NCBI RefSeq assembly: GCF_000718135.1
Contig: NZ_JOEM01000036.1
Coordinates: 5,171-69,170, forward strand
DNA length: 64,000 bases
Source of the DNA: Streptomyces cyaneofuscatus
GTDB lineage: Bacteria > Actinomycetota > Actinomycetes > Streptomycetales > Streptomycetaceae
Reading direction: 5' to 3'
The position numbers and the translations under genes were made by a program. Below the pieces are notes generated by a model, which saw nothing but the letters and a program-made list of their open reading frames with translations, was not told the DNA's origin and did no database searches. Below, in pieces: positions 61,627 through 64,000 of this stretch (positions are counted from its first letter, which is position 1; the number at the start of each line of letters is the position of its first letter).

Positions 61627-62496
61627 ATGGCGGCGGTGATGCTGCTGTGCGCGGCCCCGCTCGCCTCGGCGACCGGGAGGACGACGGACGGGGCGGCGGA
61701 CGGACACCCGCCGGTGCGCGGTGCGGCGCCCCTGTACGTCTCCGACTACGCCGACAACGACGTGCTGCGCGTGCCGCCGGGCGGCGGCGAGCCGACCACG
61801 GTCGCGGCGACCGGCCTGACCCGTCCGACCGGGATGGTGCTCGACGCCTCGGGCGACCTCTACATCGCCGACACCGGCAACAACAGGGTCGTACGGGTGC
61901 CCGGGGACGGCGGCCCGCAGACCGTCGTCCCGACCACCGATCTCTCCCGGCCGATCGGTCTGGCGCTGGACACGGCCGGGACGCTCTACATCTCCGACAG
62001 CTTCAACGACCGCGTGGTGAAGATCCCCGCCGACGGGAGCGGGCAGGTCACCGTCCCCACCACCGGACTGCTCCACCCCAACGGGCTGGCGCTGGACGGC
62101 GCGGGGAACCTGTTCATCGCGGACTTCGTCAACGACCGCGTGGTGCGGATCCCGGCCGACGGCGGTCCGCAGACGACCGTGCCCACCAGCGGCCTCTCCC
62201 AGCCGACCGGACTCGCCTTCGACCGGCACGGGGATCTGTTCGTCTCCGACAGCGGGAACGACCGTGTGGTGGTTCTGCCGGCAGGCGGGGGACCGCAGCG
62301 GACCGCTCCGGTGACCGGGCTCAACTCCCCGTACGGTCTCGCCTTCGACCCGGAGAGCACGCTGTACGTCGCGGGCTTCAACAACGACCGGGTGGTGAAG
62401 CTGCCGATGCGCGGTGGCCAGCGGACCCTGCCCGTCGCGGGCCTGCACGCCCCGGCCGGACTGGCCGTACCGCAGCCGGGGCGCGACGCCTACTGA
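61627..62496 (+). CDS. Secreted NHL-repeat beta-propeller protein
   Basis: 289 residues from the ATG at 61627. If translation starts at the CTG at 61606, with the better ribosome binding site, the leader becomes RWRSAAMAAVMLLCAAPLASA, a better signal peptide. The mature part has about six NHL repeats of roughly 42 residues, each like RPTGMVLDASGDLYIADTGN followed by NRVVRVPGDGG, forming a beta-propeller. Related Streptomyces proteins include the external sensor part of PknD-like kinases and stand-alone binding proteins. It probably binds a ligand or partner outside the cell. Confidence 0.85.
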   Translation: MAAVMLLCAAPLASATGRTTDGAADGHPPVRGAAPLYVSDYADNDVLRVPPGGGEPTTVAATGLTRPTGMVLDASGDLYIADTGNNRVVRVPGDGGPQTVVPTTDLSRPIGLALDTAGTLYISDSFNDRVVKIPADGSGQVTVPTTGLLHPNGLALDGAGNLFIADFVNDRVVRIPADGGPQTTVPTSGLSQPTGLAFDRHGDLFVSDSGNDRVVVLPAGGGPQRTAPVTGLNSPYGLAFDPESTLYVAGFNNDRVVKLPMRGGQRTLPVAGLHAPAGLAVPQPGRDAY

Positions 62497-62502
62497 GGGG
62501 TT

Positions 62503-63801
62503 CTACGGAGCGGTGACCGTCAGGTCGCCCCGGCGCGGCGAGGCGAACGCGTCCAGGTCGGCGCGGGTCAGGCCGGTCAGCCGGGCGACCTCGGCGGTGT
62601 CGAGCGCGCCGCAGTCGATGCCGCGCAGCAGGTAGCCGCTGAGGGCCTTGGCGGTGGCGGGCTCGTCCATGACGTCACCACCGGCCTTGGCGACGTACGC
62701 GGCGAGCCGGGCGGCGGCGGGCTCCAGTCCCTCGCGGTAGAAGGTGTACACGGCCGCGTAACGCGTCGGCAGGTGCCCAGGGTGCATGTCCCAGCCCTGG
62801 TAGTACGCGCGGGCCAGAGCGCGGCGCGTGAGGCCGTAGTGCAGCCGCCAGGCCTCGTGGACCTGGGCGGTGGGGCCGACGGGCAGGACGTTGGTCGAGC
62901 CGTCGGAGACCCGTACGCCGGTGCCCGCGGCGGCGACCTGCATGACGGCCTTCGCGTGGTCGGCGGCCGGGTGGTCGCTGGCCTGGTAGGCGGCGCTGAC
63001 GCCGACGCAGGCGCTGTAGTCGAAGGTGCCGTAGTGCAGCCCGGTCGCCCGGCCCTGGGCCGCGTCGATCATGCGGGCGACGGCGGCGGTCCCGTCGGCG
63101 GCGAGGATGGACTGGCTGGTCTCGATCTGGATCTCGAAGCCGATGCGCCCGGCGTCGAGGCCGTGGGCCTTCTCGAAGGCTTCGAGGAGCTGGACGAAGG
63201 CGGCGACCTGCTCGGGGTACGTCACCTTCGGCAGGGTCAGCACGAGGCCTTCGGGGAGCCCGCCCGCCGCCATCAGCCCGGTGAGGAAGACGTCGGTGGT
63301 GCGGATGCCGCGGTCGCGTACGCCGCCCTCCATGCACTTCATCCGGATACCCATGTACGGGGCCGCTGTGGCGTTCGCGTACGCCTCGGAGACCAGGCGC
63401 GCGGCGCGGGCGGCGGCCTCGTCCTCCTCGGCTTCCGGGCGGGGGCCGTAGCCGTCCTCGAAGTCGATGCGGAGGTCCTCGACCGGCTCGCGCTCCAGCT
63501 TGGCGCGTACGCGGTCGTGGACGGGGCCCGCGAGCTCCTCGGGGATGCCGAGGACGGCGGCGAAGGAGGCGGCGTCGGGGGCGTGTTCGTCGAGGGCGGC
63601 CAGCGCCTGGTCACCCCAGGAGCGGAGGGTGCCGGGCTCGAAGACATCACCGGGTACGTAGACGGTGTGCACGGGCTGGCGGGTGCCGGGGTCTCCTGGG
63701 TAGCGGCGGGCGAGCTCCGCGTCGACCGCCGTGAGGGAGGCGCTGATCTCCTCGCTGACCGTGCCGGCGAGGCTCGTTGCCACCTTCTCCTGCTGACCCA
63801 T
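62503..63801 (-). CDS. DUF6986 (HpcH/HpaI aldolase-like) protein
   Basis: 432 residues. The fold resembles citrate lyase beta/HpcH aldolases: VEDLRIDFEDGYG (Glu-Asp metal site), YMGIRMKCMEGGVRD, LVLTLPKVTYPEQVAAF, IGFEIQIETSQSIL (conserved Glu) and HYGTFDYSACVGV. In Streptomyces this family often sits with malate synthase and purine/allantoin degradation genes. That context is not visible here, so the reaction is unknown (C-C lyase likely). ATG 63801 follows GGAGGG. Confidence 0.85.
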   Translation of the reverse strand: MGQQEKVATSLAGTVSEEISASLTAVDAELARRYPGDPGTRQPVHTVYVPGDVFEPGTLRSWGDQALAALDEHAPDAASFAAVLGIPEELAGPVHDRVRAKLEREPVEDLRIDFEDGYGPRPEAEEDEAAARAARLVSEAYANATAAPYMGIRMKCMEGGVRDRGIRTTDVFLTGLMAAGGLPEGLVLTLPKVTYPEQVAAFVQLLEAFEKAHGLDAGRIGFEIQIETSQSILAADGTAAVARMIDAAQGRATGLHYGTFDYSACVGVSAAYQASDHPAADHAKAVMQVAAAGTGVRVSDGSTNVLPVGPTAQVHEAWRLHYGLTRRALARAYYQGWDMHPGHLPTRYAAVYTFYREGLEPAAARLAAYVAKAGGDVMDEPATAKALSGYLLRGIDCGALDTAEVARLTGLTRADLDAFASPRRGDLTVTAP

Positions 63802-63908
63802 GACCGTACCCTCCACGCTCTCACTGTTTCCGCTTCCCGGAATCAACAATCCGTATAGTGAAGTTATAAGGCCGCTGGATCTGCGTCAATGGTCGCCTGG
63901 AACGGCGC

Positions 63909-63941
63909 TGGGCCGCGCGGTGGGGTGCACCGTGCGGCCCA
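63909..63941. terminator. Inverted-repeat terminator
   Basis: TGGGCCGC and CGGTG pair with CACCG and GCGGCCCA around a GGGTG loop, with one G-T mismatch between stem parts. It closes the gene entering from the right edge. Confidence 0.7.
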
Positions 63942-63962
63942 GAGTCATGTCGCTCAGGGGGT

Positions 63963-64000
63963 TCAGCCCTTGCGGGTGTTGATCTCTTCGGTGAGCTGGG
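63963..64000 (-). CDS. 3' end of a gene entering from the right edge
   Basis: The reverse strand reads ...QLTEEINTRKG and a TGA at 63963. Only about 11 residues are visible, too few to assign. Confidence 0.6.
   Translation of the reverse strand, partial: QLTEEINTRKG

Noticed and set aside
1..64000. CRISPR array, tRNA or rRNA genes
   Set aside because: No regularly spaced direct repeats with unique spacers and no cloverleaf or ribosomal sequence recognised on either strand.

Overview
The window is high-GC actinobacterial chromosome, almost certainly Streptomyces. Third codon positions are strongly G/C-rich, GTG and TTG starts are common, and the gene families are typical of the genus: LacI, DeoR, ROK, TetR and HxlR regulators, a mycothiol-dependent isomerase family enzyme, a deazaflavin-dependent nitroreductase, a CGNR regulator, MMPL transporters and a GH19 chitinase. 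No tRNA, rRNA, CRISPR array or intact transposase gene was seen.

Left block (1-22 kb): a dense, intact housekeeping-like region. In order it holds the end of a beta-helix/AAA ATPase, a large membrane hydrolase, a DeoR regulator, a SRPBCC protein, a membrane protein, an SDR/DUF2867 protein, a second SRPBCC protein, a Cds1-like PLP enzyme, an RsbW-like ATPase, a divergent ROK regulator/MFS exporter pair, a maleylpyruvate isomerase family protein, a divergent TetR/deazaflavin nitroreductase pair with phased operators, an alpha/beta hydrolase, a geranylgeranyl-reductase family protein and an M20 dipeptidase.

Middle block (about 21.5-53.7 kb): an accessory zone with lower gene density and many broken genes. 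Intact genes include lipoproteins, an MBL hydrolase, a kinase-NUDIX fusion, a secreted beta-propeller phytase, a two-component system divergent from an MMPL transporter and a secreted serine hydrolase, a Rieske oxygenase, several small secreted or membrane proteins, a divergent MFS/HxlR pair, a GH19 chitinase and a PAF-acetylhydrolase-like protein. Between them lie remnants of ISAs1-, Tn3- and IS5-type transposases, McrC, DnaB, an HNH nuclease and a DUF885 protein. There is also a MITE-like element, a 30-bp perfect palindrome, and a roughly 300-bp direct repeat that carries a truncated copy of the chitinase 5' end beside the phytase gene. This looks like a recombination and insertion hot spot in decay.

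Right block (53.7-64 kb): the sequence becomes orderly again. It holds a TetR regulator with its operator next to an MMPL transporter, a ROK sugar kinase divergent from a LacI regulator, an alpha/beta hydrolase divergent from a CGNR regulator, a secreted NHL beta-propeller and a DUF6986 aldolase-like enzyme. Several convergent ends are closed by strong inverted-repeat terminators.

Gene calls in the two outer blocks are mostly secure. In the middle block several families could be recognised only from short fragments. Three single-base deletions, two of them next to or inside C runs, break otherwise readable genes and may be either real decay or sequencing errors.
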